A stretch of 18,651 nucleotides of DNA from M3007 sp041736625 (GCA_041736625.1 JBGSTG010000141.1:1-18651); one strand, 5' to 3'; positions 1 through 7,165 are shown, numbered from the stretch's first letter. The notes: generated from the sequence alone by a model not told the origin. Numbers and translations are program-made.

Positions 1-135
1 ATGGTTCCGAGAGCTAGGACTTCGATCTATTTACACGGAAATGACCCGCCGGAGAAACTGACGGAAACCGCCGTGGTACGAAGAGTATGCCCGGTGGTGT
101 GGGGGGACGGCGGCGAAAGCCGCCTCCTACCCGAT
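1..135 (+). mobile_element. Probable 3' end of a group II intron (domains V and VI)
   Basis: Domain VI is clear: GGCGGC (109-114), a GAAA loop and GCCGCC (119-124) form a perfect stem. It is extended by GGA/TCC (105-107 with 125-127) and GGG/CCC (102-104 with 130-132), leaving T128-A129 bulged. A129 fits the branch-point adenosine, and the sequence ends in GAT at 135, a YAY-like 3' end seven bases downstream. Upstream, 67-98 folds as a domain V-like hairpin: ACCGCCG pairs with CGGTGGT, including a G-U wobble in a CGC-type catalytic triad, with a two-base bulge (88-89). Domain V is imperfect: 32 rather than 34 nt, an extra unpaired T74 and a short upper stem with a GAAGA loop. The copy may therefore be decayed. 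The 5' part lies outside the window, so family and activity cannot be judged. Confidence 0.55.
2..61 (+). CDS. Possible C-terminal end of a group II intron-encoded protein (partial)
   Basis: An open frame enters from the left edge and ends at TGA 59-61, giving a 19-residue tail beginning WFRELGLRSIYTEM. It stops six bases before the domain V-like structure of the intron, which is where intron-encoded reverse transcriptase/maturase frames usually end (inside domain IV). No domain is visible in so short a piece, so the assignment rests only on position relative to the intron RNA. It could equally be a chance open frame. Confidence 0.3.
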   Translation, partial: WFRELGLRSIYTEMTRRRN

Positions 136-160
136 TAGAAATGCCAAGCGTATGTCGTTG

Positions 161-229
161 GGCCGCGGAGAGGCCTAACGTTTGTTCGACATTCCGACCC
201 GCGAACAAACGTTAGGCCTCTCCGAGGCC
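161..229. repeat. Strong inverted repeat with attC-like core sequences
   Basis: Arms 161-188 and 202-229 are 28 bp each with one mismatch (165/225), separated by a 13-base loop. The inner 23 bp are perfect. The arms contain GCCTAAC (173-179) and GTTAGGC (211-217), matching the RYYYAAC/GTTRRRY ends of integron attC sites. However, the stem lacks the unpaired bases typical of attC and no integrase is present. The outer part GGCCTC-TCC-GAGGCC (215-229) is itself a small hairpin, as in REP-type extragenic palindromes. A REP-like repeat or transcription terminator is the safer reading. Confidence 0.6.
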
Positions 230-253
230 CCAAAAATTTATGCAACGTATTCT

Positions 254-278
254 ACAAACGTTGAGCCTCTCCGAGGCC
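254..278 (+). repeat. Third copy of the ACAAACGTT-GCCTCTCCGAGGCC repeat
   Basis: This 25-bp segment repeats the right arm of the preceding inverted repeat 49 bp further on. The only difference is GTTGAGCC in place of GTTAGGCC. It keeps the CCTC-TCC-GAGG mini-hairpin. With the two arms upstream this gives three copies (one inverted, two direct) within 120 bp, pointing to a dispersed repeat family. It lies in the downstream flank of the leftward kinase gene. Confidence 0.55.
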
Positions 279-306
279 TTGGCGCTTAAGTTGACGACAT
301 TGGGGT

Positions 307-840
307 TTACCCGACCCTCTCCAACACTTGTTGTAAACGCGCCTCCAAAGCACCATACAGTGTCAACACAGGCGCAGGCGTTTGCACCAACACTTTTTGG
401 TAGTGGATGAACAACTCCTCCCGCGCTTCCGGATGCTCCCGAAGCGGGTCCGGCGCCCACGGAAAGTCCGGTGCGCACAACAAATATAGGTGTGGCACTT
501 CCAAAGCGCCGTACCCTTTAGGCCAATGATACGCTGCCGGACGGTATTTGAATTGCTCCCAAACCTGAAGCACGGTCCAGTCCGTGTCGACCACCAGCCA
601 CCGGCCGGCCTGTTGCCGGTGGTGCTCGATCGCTTGCCGCTGCCCCCGGGCAATGGCCTCCAGGTCGGACTGGCGGTATCTGCCTTCGCGCGCCAACAGG
701 AATTCACGTGCAAATTCGGGCACAACAGGAGCGCCCAGCGCGTCTCCGAGCGCCGCTGACAAGACGGACTTGCCGGTCGATTCCGGGCCGGTGACCACCA
801 GTAGCCTGGGTTTGTCGTGTTTGTCCTTGTTTTGGTTCAT
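307..840 (-). CDS. NadR/Ttd14-like P-loop AAA kinase
   Basis: The 177-residue protein begins with a basic stretch, then LLVVTGPESTGKS, a Walker A motif (residues 18-25) in the form typical of the ribosylnicotinamide-kinase domain of NadR. It is followed by VVPEFAREFL (39-48), the equivalent of the EYAREY segment, and by LVVDTD (83-87) as Walker B. Family members phosphorylate nicotinamide riboside, but this protein has only the kinase-like domain and no nucleotidyltransferase or HTH domain, so the substrate is inferred. The start ATG 838-840 is the only one that keeps the Walker A intact. TACCTTTA on the minus strand (853-846) is a 7/8 match to the Bacteroidota -7 box, close to the start. The gene diverges from the hypothetical/era pair; a MITE was inserted about 40 bp upstream of its start. 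Confidence 0.8.
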   Translation of the reverse strand: MNQNKDKHDKPRLLVVTGPESTGKSVLSAALGDALGAPVVPEFAREFLLAREGRYRQSDLEAIARGQRQAIEHHRQQAGRWLVVDTDWTVLQVWEQFKYRPAAYHWPKGYGALEVPHLYLLCAPDFPWAPDPLREHPEAREELFIHYQKVLVQTPAPVLTLYGALEARLQQVLERVG

Positions 841-879
841 GCAAGTAAAGGTAAAACATGCGCGGCAACCGCTAAAGGC

Positions 880-1044
880 TTAGAGCTTGTTCGGATTTTG
901 ATTGCTGGGCTACAATCGGCTAATTTTATTTTTAACTGCGTTAAATTTTTCGCCGAATTACCCGTATTCGACTGCAAAATTTGCCTTATTAAAAATAAAA
1001 TTTTCTCGGTTTCGCCTCAGCATCAAAATCCGAACAAGCTCTTA
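880..1044. mobile_element. Palindromic MITE with 20-bp terminal inverted repeats and TTA duplication
   Basis: Terminal repeats 883-902 (starting GAGCTTGTTCGG) and 1022-1041 (ending CCGAACAAGCTC) are perfect 20-bp inverted repeats, directly flanked by TTA at 880-882 and 1042-1044. The whole 161-bp element is an imperfect palindrome: internal TAATTTTATTTTTAA-type blocks mirror each other, and its exact centre (962) falls in a small palindrome CGAAT-N7-ATTCG (954-970). It encodes no transposase. A 3-bp TNA duplication and GAG/CTC ends fit mobilisation by an IS5-family (IS1031-like) transposase; that link is inference. An open frame through the element in phase with the next gene is accidental. 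Confidence 0.8.
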
Positions 1045-1050
1045 CCTTTG
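1043..1050 (+). promoter_or_regulatory. Candidate -7 promoter box TACCTTTG for the hypothetical-era pair
   Basis: This is an exact match to the Bacteroidota sigma-A -7 consensus TAnnTTTG, 22 bp upstream of the ATG at 1073. Its first two bases are part of the TTA duplication at the right end of the MITE. Any -33 element would lie inside the MITE, and no clear TTTG is seen at the usual 19-20 bp spacing. Confidence 0.5.
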
Positions 1051-1072
1051 GCGGGTCGATCAAATTAACGTC

Positions 1073-1657
1073 ATGCACGATTTAGAGCCGCATTTTCGAT
1101 GGCGAGACCTTTACGCCGCAGAGGCAGACAGCCGTTCCCCGTTTTACGGACGCACATACAGCGAGTTTGAGTTTTCCAACATGCTGTATAACTTTTATAT
1201 CCATCCGCAATGGGATGCGTTCGGTTCGGCCACGCTGTACGCCAAGATTTTATTTGCCGATTATGAGGAAGGTTACGCCTGTATCGAACTCATCGGAGAG
1301 TGGAACGACGCCCTTTACAACGACATCATGTTTTTCAAACGCGAAATCGCGGATGTGCTGATGGATGCGGGAATTTTCAAGTTCATACTCTTTTGCGATA
1401 ATGTGTTGAATTTTTACGCTTCCGACGACGATTACTACGCCGAATGGTACGAAGAGGCATCCGAGTCCGGCGGATGGATCGTGCTGGTCAACACCCGGGA
1501 GCACGTAGACGAAGAGTTGGAGCTGGCCCGCCTCCAGCAATACCTGATCTTCGGCGACCCGTACAAAGAGGTCAACTGGCGCCCGCACAAGCCGCAGGCC
1601 GTCTTGCAATTGGTAGACCTGTTGCGCATGGGCGTTACCCCCCAAATCGGCGGGTAG
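1073..1657 (+). CDS. Conserved Bacteroidota hypothetical protein upstream of era
   Basis: The 194-residue soluble, acidic, aromatic-rich protein has no signal peptide or membrane segment. Recognisable blocks are FYGRTYSEFEFSN (23-35), YIHPQWDAFGS (41-51), CIELIGEWNDALYND (69-83) and, near the C-terminus, VNWRPHKPQAV. I recall similar proteins in other Bacteroidota but know no function. The frame is open further upstream only because it runs through the MITE. The ATG at 1073 follows the -7 box at 1043-1050 and opens a protein that begins MHDLEPHFRWRDLY, so it is preferred. The stop is 16 bp before era, suggesting cotranscription. Confidence 0.75.
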   Translation: MHDLEPHFRWRDLYAAEADSRSPFYGRTYSEFEFSNMLYNFYIHPQWDAFGSATLYAKILFADYEEGYACIELIGEWNDALYNDIMFFKREIADVLMDAGIFKFILFCDNVLNFYASDDDYYAEWYEEASESGGWIVLVNTREHVDEELELARLQQYLIFGDPYKEVNWRPHKPQAVLQLVDLLRMGVTPQIGG

Positions 1658-1673
1658 CCGCTACCCTCGCTGT

Positions 1674-2582
1674 ATGGAAGAAAAACGCGCATTTCGCTCC
1701 GGTTTCGTTAATATCGTCGGGTTGCCCAACGCCGGCAAGTCTACCCTCATGAACGCGCTCGTGGGCGAACGCATGAGCGCCATCACCCATAAGCCCCAAA
1801 CTACCCGACATCGCATTCTCGGCATTTTGACCGGCGACGATTTCCAGATTGTTTTTTCCGATACGCCGGGTTACGTGTCCAATCCCACCTATCAGATGCA
1901 CAAAAGCATGAACCGGTTCGTGGAGGGCACCCTCGAAGACGCCGACCTGATGCTGCTGGTCATAGACGCGATGGAAGACCTCAGTGAGGACAACCCCTTG
2001 CTGGACATGTTGAAAAAAAACCAGGCCCCCTTGCTCGTCGTGGTCAACAAAATGGATCAGGTGCAGCCCCAAAGGGCAGAGGACGTCGCCAATTGGTGGC
2101 GCAAACACGTACCCGTGGCCGGGCACATCGGCATATCGGCTTCAAACAAGGAGAACATCGACCAACTGCTGGAACACATCCGCAGCTACCTGCCGGAAGG
2201 GCCCGCTTACTACCCGCCCGATCAGCTGACCGACCGACCCGAACGTTTTTTTATTGCCGAGATCATTCGCGAAAAAATCTTCCTGCAATTTTCAGACGAA
2301 GTGCCCTACTCTTGCGAGGTGGGCGTCGAAAGTTTCCAGGAGTCCAACACCAATGCCGGTGAACCGCTGGCTCGCATCCACGCGGTCGTGTACGTCATGC
2401 GGGAGAGCCAAAAACCCATCTTACTCGGCAAAAACGGTGCTGCCATGAAAAAACTGGCCACCGCTTCGCGTCATGCGATGGAAACGTTTTTGCAATCCAA
2501 GGTTTTTCTGGAAATAACCGTAAAGGTGCGGGAAAACTGGCGGGATAACGACCGGTACCTGGAACAGTTTGGGTACCGGTAG
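1674..2582 (+). CDS. era: GTPase Era, ribosome assembly factor
   Basis: Era binds the 3' end of 16S rRNA and acts in 30S maturation. The 302-residue protein has the expected length and order: G1 GLPNAGKS (16-23), a TT-containing switch I near 43-44, G3 DTPG (63-66), G4 NKMD (125-128) and G5 SAS (155-157). These are followed by a C-terminal KH domain with the GxxG loop GKNG (252-255) and the typical ending VRENWRDNDRYLEQFGY. It is 16 bp downstream of a conserved hypothetical gene, probably in one transcript. All catalytic motifs are intact. Confidence 0.96.
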   Translation: MEEKRAFRSGFVNIVGLPNAGKSTLMNALVGERMSAITHKPQTTRHRILGILTGDDFQIVFSDTPGYVSNPTYQMHKSMNRFVEGTLEDADLMLLVIDAMEDLSEDNPLLDMLKKNQAPLLVVVNKMDQVQPQRAEDVANWWRKHVPVAGHIGISASNKENIDQLLEHIRSYLPEGPAYYPPDQLTDRPERFFIAEIIREKIFLQFSDEVPYSCEVGVESFQESNTNAGEPLARIHAVVYVMRESQKPILLGKNGAAMKKLATASRHAMETFLQSKVFLEITVKVRENWRDNDRYLEQFGYR

Positions 2583-2583
2583 G

Positions 2584-2700
2584 ATGAAAAAAGTCCCTCC
2601 CCATTCATTAACGGAGAAGGACGTCATCAAAACACGCTTCATTTTAAACCTATTCTTCAAAAGCCGGGAATACGAACGGCTTGCTGTTGTCAAAATCTAA
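2584..2700 (+). CDS. Possible small ORF directly after era (38 residues)
   Basis: ATG 2584-2586 lies one base after the era stop, and the frame closes with TAA 2698-2700. It encodes a basic 38-residue peptide beginning MKKVPPHSLTEKDVIKTRF. The start position suits translational coupling with era. There is no recognisable domain, and an open frame this short is expected by chance. It contains a 6-bp hairpin AAGCCG/CGGCTT (2661-2682). Support is weak. Confidence 0.22.
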   Translation: MKKVPPHSLTEKDVIKTRFILNLFFKSREYERLAVVKI

Positions 2701-2748
2701 ACTTATGCAGGGCAAAGTTAAGTTAAATTTCAAAGGATCAAAAAAATA

Positions 2749-2783
2749 TTTGAAAATGTTTTCCACATTTATTGCTTTATTTG
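2749..2783 (+). promoter_or_regulatory. Weak candidate promoter of the dihydroorotase gene
   Basis: TTTG (2749-2752) and TTTATTTG (2776-2783, 7 of 8 to TAnnTTTG) lie in the AT-rich stretch before the gene, but the 23-bp spacer is longer than the usual 19-20. An alternative 7/8 box, TAAATTTC, is at 2724-2731. The rest of the 267-bp gap between era and this gene shows no other clear signal. Confidence 0.28.
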
Positions 2784-2849
2784 CGGCATAATGGTACTTT
2801 CCTGTTTACACGAGGTGCATTTTCGCCAAATTAATTGTACTGGTAAAGC

Positions 2850-4187
2850 ATGATTTACGACCTATTAATTCGAAACGGTTTGGTGGTGAACAGGCATTCC
2901 GTCCGGGAGGCGGACGTGCTCATATCCGGCGGACGCATCGTGCGCATCGCGCCGTCCATTGACGCGCACGCCCGCCGTGAAATTGACGCGCAAGGCTGCT
3001 GGGTACTACCGGGTATCATCGACGACCAGGTGCATTTCCGCGAGCCCGGGCTCACCCACAAGGCCACCATTGCCTCCGAAAGCCGGGCTGCGGTGATCGG
3101 CGGCGTGACCGCTTACATGGAAATGCCCAACGTGAACCCGCCCGCAGTGACCCAGGAGCGCCTGGCGGCCAAGTACGAGATCGCTGCGCGCACTTCGCCG
3201 GCGAACTACTCTTTTTACATGGGCACCACCAACGACAATTACGACGAGGTGATGCGCACCGATCCGCAAAATGTCTGCGGCATCAAGATTTTTATGGGCA
3301 GCAGTACCGGCGACATGCTGGTCGACGAGCCGACAACGCTGGAGCGCCTTTTCGCCAATTCGCCCATGCTCATTGCCACCCATTGCGAGGACGAGGCCAC
3401 CGTCCGGCGGAACATAGCCGAATTCCAGGCGCGTTTCGGCGATGCGCTGCATGCGCGCCACCACCCTGAAATACGCTCGGTAGAAGCGTGCCTCCAATCT
3501 TCCTCGCTGGCAGTCGATATGGCCCGAAAGCACAATACCCGCCTGCACGTTTTGCACATCACCACCGCCGACGAACTCGCCCTGTTTTCCAACGACCTGC
3601 CCCTCGCAGAAAAACGCATCACCGCCGAAGTGTGCGTCCATCACCTCTACTTCAGCGCTGCCGATTACGAAACCCTGGGCAACCACATCAAATGCAACCC
3701 GGCGATCAAAAGCCAGGCACACCGCGACGCCCTGTTTCCGGCCCTGCTCGACAATCGACTCGACGTGGTGGCTACCGACCACGCGCCGCACACGCTGGAT
3801 GAAAAAAACCAACCATACGCGCAGGCGCCCTCGGGACTTCCGCTCATCCAGCACACCTTGAACCTGATGCTCGAGTTTTATCACCAGGGCAAGATTACGA
3901 TAGACCGCATCGTCGAAAAAATGTGCCACGCGCCGGCAGTCGCCTTTCGGATTGCCGATCGGGGTTTTCTGGATGAGGGGTTTTGGGCGGACCTGTGCAT
4001 TGTCGATCCAAACGCCGAGTGGGCGGTGTCTGCCGATAACCTTGCGTACAAATGCGGGTGGTCACCCCTGGAAGGCCACCGCTTTCGGGGTCGGGTGCGG
4101 AGCACGGTGGTCAGTGGCCACCTGGTATGGCACGAGGGCAAGCTGGACGACAGCAAAATGGGCGAGCGTCTGTTGTTCAACCCCTAA
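2850..4187 (+). CDS. pyrC: Dihydroorotase (amidohydrolase superfamily)
   Basis: Dihydroorotase closes carbamoyl-aspartate to dihydroorotate in pyrimidine synthesis. The 445-residue length is typical of the class I enzyme. The metal-site segments are present: DDQVHFREPG (58-67), the putative carboxylated lysine K146 in GIKIFMGSSTGDML, H178 in ATHCEDE, H236 in LHVLHITTADE, and D310 in VATDHAPH. The first histidine of the usual HxH pair is glutamine (Q60), leaving H62. I recall the DDQVHFREP form in other Bacteroidota dihydroorotases, so this looks like a lineage trait rather than inactivation. An allantoinase or hydantoinase is less likely given FREPGLTHK. The gene stands alone and overlaps the convergent methyltransferase gene by 4 bp. 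Confidence 0.88.
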   Translation: MIYDLLIRNGLVVNRHSVREADVLISGGRIVRIAPSIDAHARREIDAQGCWVLPGIIDDQVHFREPGLTHKATIASESRAAVIGGVTAYMEMPNVNPPAVTQERLAAKYEIAARTSPANYSFYMGTTNDNYDEVMRTDPQNVCGIKIFMGSSTGDMLVDEPTTLERLFANSPMLIATHCEDEATVRRNIAEFQARFGDALHARHHPEIRSVEACLQSSSLAVDMARKHNTRLHVLHITTADELALFSNDLPLAEKRITAEVCVHHLYFSAADYETLGNHIKCNPAIKSQAHRDALFPALLDNRLDVVATDHAPHTLDEKNQPYAQAPSGLPLIQHTLNLMLEFYHQGKITIDRIVEKMCHAPAVAFRIADRGFLDEGFWADLCIVDPNAEWAVSADNLAYKCGWSPLEGHRFRGRVRSTVVSGHLVWHEGKLDDSKMGERLLFNP

Positions 4188-5416
4188 TCGTTTGCCAGGA
4201 GGGCCATGTAAAACCCGTCAAACCCGTCGTCCTGCGGCAGGATGCGCTTTTCGTCCAGCAGCCTGAAGTTTTTGCCCGCTTCGGACGCCAGGAAGGTGCG
4301 CACCTGCGCATCGTTCTCGGAGGGCAGTACACTGCAGGTGGCGTACACCATGCGGCCGCCCGGGCGGAGCATGGCGCTGTATTCCTGGAGGATCTGCTGT
4401 TGGGTCGACCGAAGTGCGTCGACGGCCTCGGGTGTCAACTTCCACTTGGTATCCGGGTTGCGACGCAAAACACCCAGGCCGCTGCAGGGCACGTCGAGCA
4501 GCAGCCGGTCGGCGCTGTGCTGGAGTCGTTTGATGACCTTTCGGCTTTCGATGGGCCGGGTTTCGAAGTTGGAGACGCCGGCCCGTCGGGCACGCAGTTT
4601 CAGGGCGTCGAGCTTCCACGCCAGCGTGTCGAGCGCGATCAGGCTGCCTTTATTTTGCATGAGCGCCGCCAGGTGCAGCGTTTTGCCGCCACCGCCGGCA
4701 CAGGCGTCGATCACCCGCATGCCGGGTTCGGGCGCAAGCAGGGGCGCCACCAGCTGGCTGCTGTAATCCTGCACCTCGAAAAGGCCCTGCCGGAAGGCGT
4801 TTGTCTGAAAGACATTTTTGCGTTCCGTCAGCACCAGCGCCTGTCCGTCTCCGGTCGGCCGCGTGTCAATGCCCCCCTCTTCCAGCAAGGTTTTTTGCAG
4901 GGCTTCCCGGTTCGTTTTGAGCGTATTTGTTCGCAGCACGACCTGGGCAGGCTGGTTGAGGGCGTGTAAAATGTCGGGCCAGGCGTCGCCCAATTCCCGG
5001 GCTCCGGTTTCGTCCAGCCAGTCGGGTATGCTCTCTGCCAGCGCGCGCGGCGAATTTTCGGCGGCCAATTGCCGGATATGTTCCGGGTCGAGGCCCTCCA
5101 GTTCACGCCATGCCGGCCATTCGCCGGTGCGTACCAGCAAATGAATGCCGACAAGCTGCCAGAAGTGTTTTTCCTCGGTGGGTTCATGACCCAGCAGGTG
5201 CGTATATCGCCGATAATGGCGTACAATCTCGTAGGTGGTTTCGGCAATGAACGCCCGGTCGCGGCTGCCGGCTTTAGGGTTGTTGCGCAGGGTGAATTCG
5301 ATTACTTTATCGGCATGCCGACCCTCTGCAAATATGGAGGAAAGGGCGGAAGCCACGATGCGGGCCAGGGCAGGCCGGGGCGATTGGTCGGAAAAGCGAT
5401 GCAGCGAATGAGACAT
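4184..5416 (-). CDS. RsmB/Fmu-type RNA cytosine-5 methyltransferase
   Basis: The 410-residue protein joins an N-terminal NusB/RsmB-like helical region (about 1-150) to a Rossmann SAM methyltransferase domain of the NOL1/NOP2/Sun family. Visible are motif I DACAGGGGKT (237-246), motif IV DVPCSGLGVLRRNPD (308-322) with C311, and motif VI YATCSVLPSEN (358-368) with the catalytic cysteine C361. RsmB methylates C967 of 16S rRNA; the exact target here is inferred. The start ATG 5416-5414 lies 5 bases after a perfect -7 box on the minus strand. The stop codon overlaps that of the convergent dihydroorotase gene. Confidence 0.87.
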   Translation of the reverse strand: MSHSLHRFSDQSPRPALARIVASALSSIFAEGRHADKVIEFTLRNNPKAGSRDRAFIAETTYEIVRHYRRYTHLLGHEPTEEKHFWQLVGIHLLVRTGEWPAWRELEGLDPEHIRQLAAENSPRALAESIPDWLDETGARELGDAWPDILHALNQPAQVVLRTNTLKTNREALQKTLLEEGGIDTRPTGDGQALVLTERKNVFQTNAFRQGLFEVQDYSSQLVAPLLAPEPGMRVIDACAGGGGKTLHLAALMQNKGSLIALDTLAWKLDALKLRARRAGVSNFETRPIESRKVIKRLQHSADRLLLDVPCSGLGVLRRNPDTKWKLTPEAVDALRSTQQQILQEYSAMLRPGGRMVYATCSVLPSENDAQVRTFLASEAGKNFRLLDEKRILPQDDGFDGFYMALLAND

Positions 5417-5429
5417 TTGGACAAATGTA
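5413..5429 (-). promoter_or_regulatory. -7 box TACATTTG and inverted repeat at the methyltransferase start
   Basis: On the minus strand TACATTTG (5429-5422) matches TAnnTTTG exactly and ends only 5 bases before the ATG, which would give a leaderless or near-leaderless mRNA. The same bases form the inverted repeat ACATTTG-GA-CAAATGT (5413-5428), whose left arm contains the start codon. Confidence 0.45.
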
Positions 5430-5479
5430 AACCGTAATTAAACTTGTGTTAAAGGAAATGTTTTAAATTTTTTTACGAA

Positions 5480-5487
5480 TAGTTTTG
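5480..5487 (+). promoter_or_regulatory. -7 promoter box TAGTTTTG for the T9SS delta-60 gene
   Basis: This is an exact match to TAnnTTTG in an AT-rich stretch, 30 bp upstream of the ATG at 5518. No convincing -33 TTTG is seen at 19-20 bp. It predicts a leader of roughly 20-25 nt. Confidence 0.5.
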
Positions 5488-5517
5488 CACACTATTTCCA
5501 ACTAAAGCTATTGCATC

Positions 5518-7125
5518 ATGACCATCCGAACTGTACTTCTGCAACTGTTTCCCATCCTATGGATGCCGATCGCACTTTCGGCACAAAACGTCGTTCTCGA
5601 CCCCACCTTCGGCGATGCCGGATCTGTTTCCATCCCAGCGCCCAGTTTTGCCTACCAGGGCTATCATCACCTGCTGCCCGACGGCCGTATTGTGCTAATC
5701 GGAACGATGGATAACCCGGACGTCGATCAGGACGATGTTTACATAGCCCGCTTCCTGGCAGATGGGAATTTTGACGCTACATTCGGCGGTGGAAACGGTT
5801 TCGTGCTCGTCGCAGGTATACCTGACAGAAACAGCGATCTGTTTGCCAATGCTGTTGCCGATGACGGGAAGATCATCCTGGCCATCAATGATTACGATTT
5901 TGATGTTGAAGTTGATGAAACGCGGTTTGTACGCCTGAATGCCGACGGCACGCCGGACAGCACCTTCGGCACGGCCGGCGTGGTGACCGTAGACCTGGCA
6001 GCGGGCGGCCTGGAAGAATATATGTCCGATGTCGTGCTGCTGCCCGATGGGAAACTGTTTTTTGGCGGATACATCGACAGCGGACTGGGGATCTACGTGT
6101 CGCACTTTGTGCGCTTGAATACCAACGGCGCCTTCGATAATACGTATGACAATGACGGTAGATTTACCATGCTTGTCCCGGGCGCCATCCAAAGCGCTGT
6201 GTTGGCGATGGAACTGTTGTCGGACAATAAAATTGCCATCGCCGGTATCGGTTTCAATGCGGCGTCTAAATCCATTCCATACACAGCCCGCCTCGGCGCC
6301 GACGGCAAGCCGGACGCCACATTTGGCACAAACGGCCGAATCGTGTACAACGATTTGCCGTTTGACATCAATTTCCTGTACGACATCGCCGTCCAAAATG
6401 ACGGCAAGTGGCTCATTGGCGGCTCCTCTTTCGAAGATGTCGCCGCATACAACGAGGATCACCTGCTTTTCCGGCTCAACAGCAATGGAAGCCTGGACCC
6501 GGGATTTGCCGGAACGGGCTATTTCAAGCGTGATCTGGGTGTTTACGAAGCGATTTATAAAATTGCCGTTACAGACGACAATCAACCGCTGATCGCCGGT
6601 TATTCCGGCTTCGAAGAACCGGACGATCAGTCGTTTTCGGCCCAATACATCCTGGGGCGACTCACGGAGAGCGGTTTGCCCGACCCGGATTTCAACGGCG
6701 GGTTCATCCGGGGCGACACCCTGCAAGACGCCGGCGCCTTCGGCATTTCCATCCAACCGGACGGAAAAATGCTGGTCAGCGGCTTTATCGATGACGGATT
6801 CCAAAGCGAATTTTTTGTTTCGCGTTTTTCCGAAATTTCCGGCCTGCACGAACAGCGTCCGGTGCTGGCGGAGGTCGCACTGTTCCCCAACCCGGCCGTT
6901 GACCACACCAATCTCCGGTTTAACCTTGAAAAGGCCACCACTTTCGGCGTCCAACTGGTGAATGCCGAGGGCAAATCGCTCATGACGCTTGCCCCTTTCC
7001 GCGAATGGACCGCCGGGGAGCACCAGATTAGACTCGGTCTGCCGGCCGGTCTCCCGATGGGCAACTACCGGGTTGTCGTGCAGGGAAATGACGGTGTGCA
7101 AAGCATTCCGGTAACCATTCAATAA
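5518..7125 (+). CDS. Secreted delta-60 repeat protein with T9SS type A sorting domain
   Basis: The 535-residue protein starts with a signal peptide (about 1-22, cleavage likely after ALSA). It carries seven delta-60 type repeats marked by LDPTFGDAG (27), FDATFGGGN (85), PDSTFGTAG (146), FDNTYDNDG (206), PDATFGTNG (265), LDPGFAGTG (326) and PDPDFNGGF (388). Each is followed by DGK-type strands, suggesting a beta-propeller-like fold. The last 80 residues (455-535) match the T9SS type A sorting domain: LFPNPAVD, a beta-rich middle, and GNYRVVVQG near the end. It is thus predicted to cross the outer membrane by type IX secretion. Function and ligand are unknown. It may be read with the downstream galactosidase gene (40 bp away). 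Confidence 0.9.
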   Translation: MTIRTVLLQLFPILWMPIALSAQNVVLDPTFGDAGSVSIPAPSFAYQGYHHLLPDGRIVLIGTMDNPDVDQDDVYIARFLADGNFDATFGGGNGFVLVAGIPDRNSDLFANAVADDGKIILAINDYDFDVEVDETRFVRLNADGTPDSTFGTAGVVTVDLAAGGLEEYMSDVVLLPDGKLFFGGYIDSGLGIYVSHFVRLNTNGAFDNTYDNDGRFTMLVPGAIQSAVLAMELLSDNKIAIAGIGFNAASKSIPYTARLGADGKPDATFGTNGRIVYNDLPFDINFLYDIAVQNDGKWLIGGSSFEDVAAYNEDHLLFRLNSNGSLDPGFAGTGYFKRDLGVYEAIYKIAVTDDNQPLIAGYSGFEEPDDQSFSAQYILGRLTESGLPDPDFNGGFIRGDTLQDAGAFGISIQPDGKMLVSGFIDDGFQSEFFVSRFSEISGLHEQRPVLAEVALFPNPAVDHTNLRFNLEKATTFGVQLVNAEGKSLMTLAPFREWTAGEHQIRLGLPAGLPMGNYRVVVQGNDGVQSIPVTIQ

Positions 7126-7165
7126 CGTCGGTACCATGAGTCATCCCGAATTTTGAGTTTCTGCC

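Noticed and set aside
902..1072. N-terminal extension of the hypothetical protein through the MITE
   Set aside because: The 57 extra codons are MITE sequence and precede the -7 box; the ATG at 1073 explains the conserved protein.
2661..2682. Terminator after era (AAGCCG/CGGCTT)
   Set aside because: Only a 6-bp stem with a 10-base loop and no T-run follows.
5695..7137. Long minus-strand frame of 480 codons opposite the delta-60 protein
   Set aside because: The plus strand has a signal peptide, seven repeats and a T9SS domain; the antisense product shows no domain and reflects codon bias.
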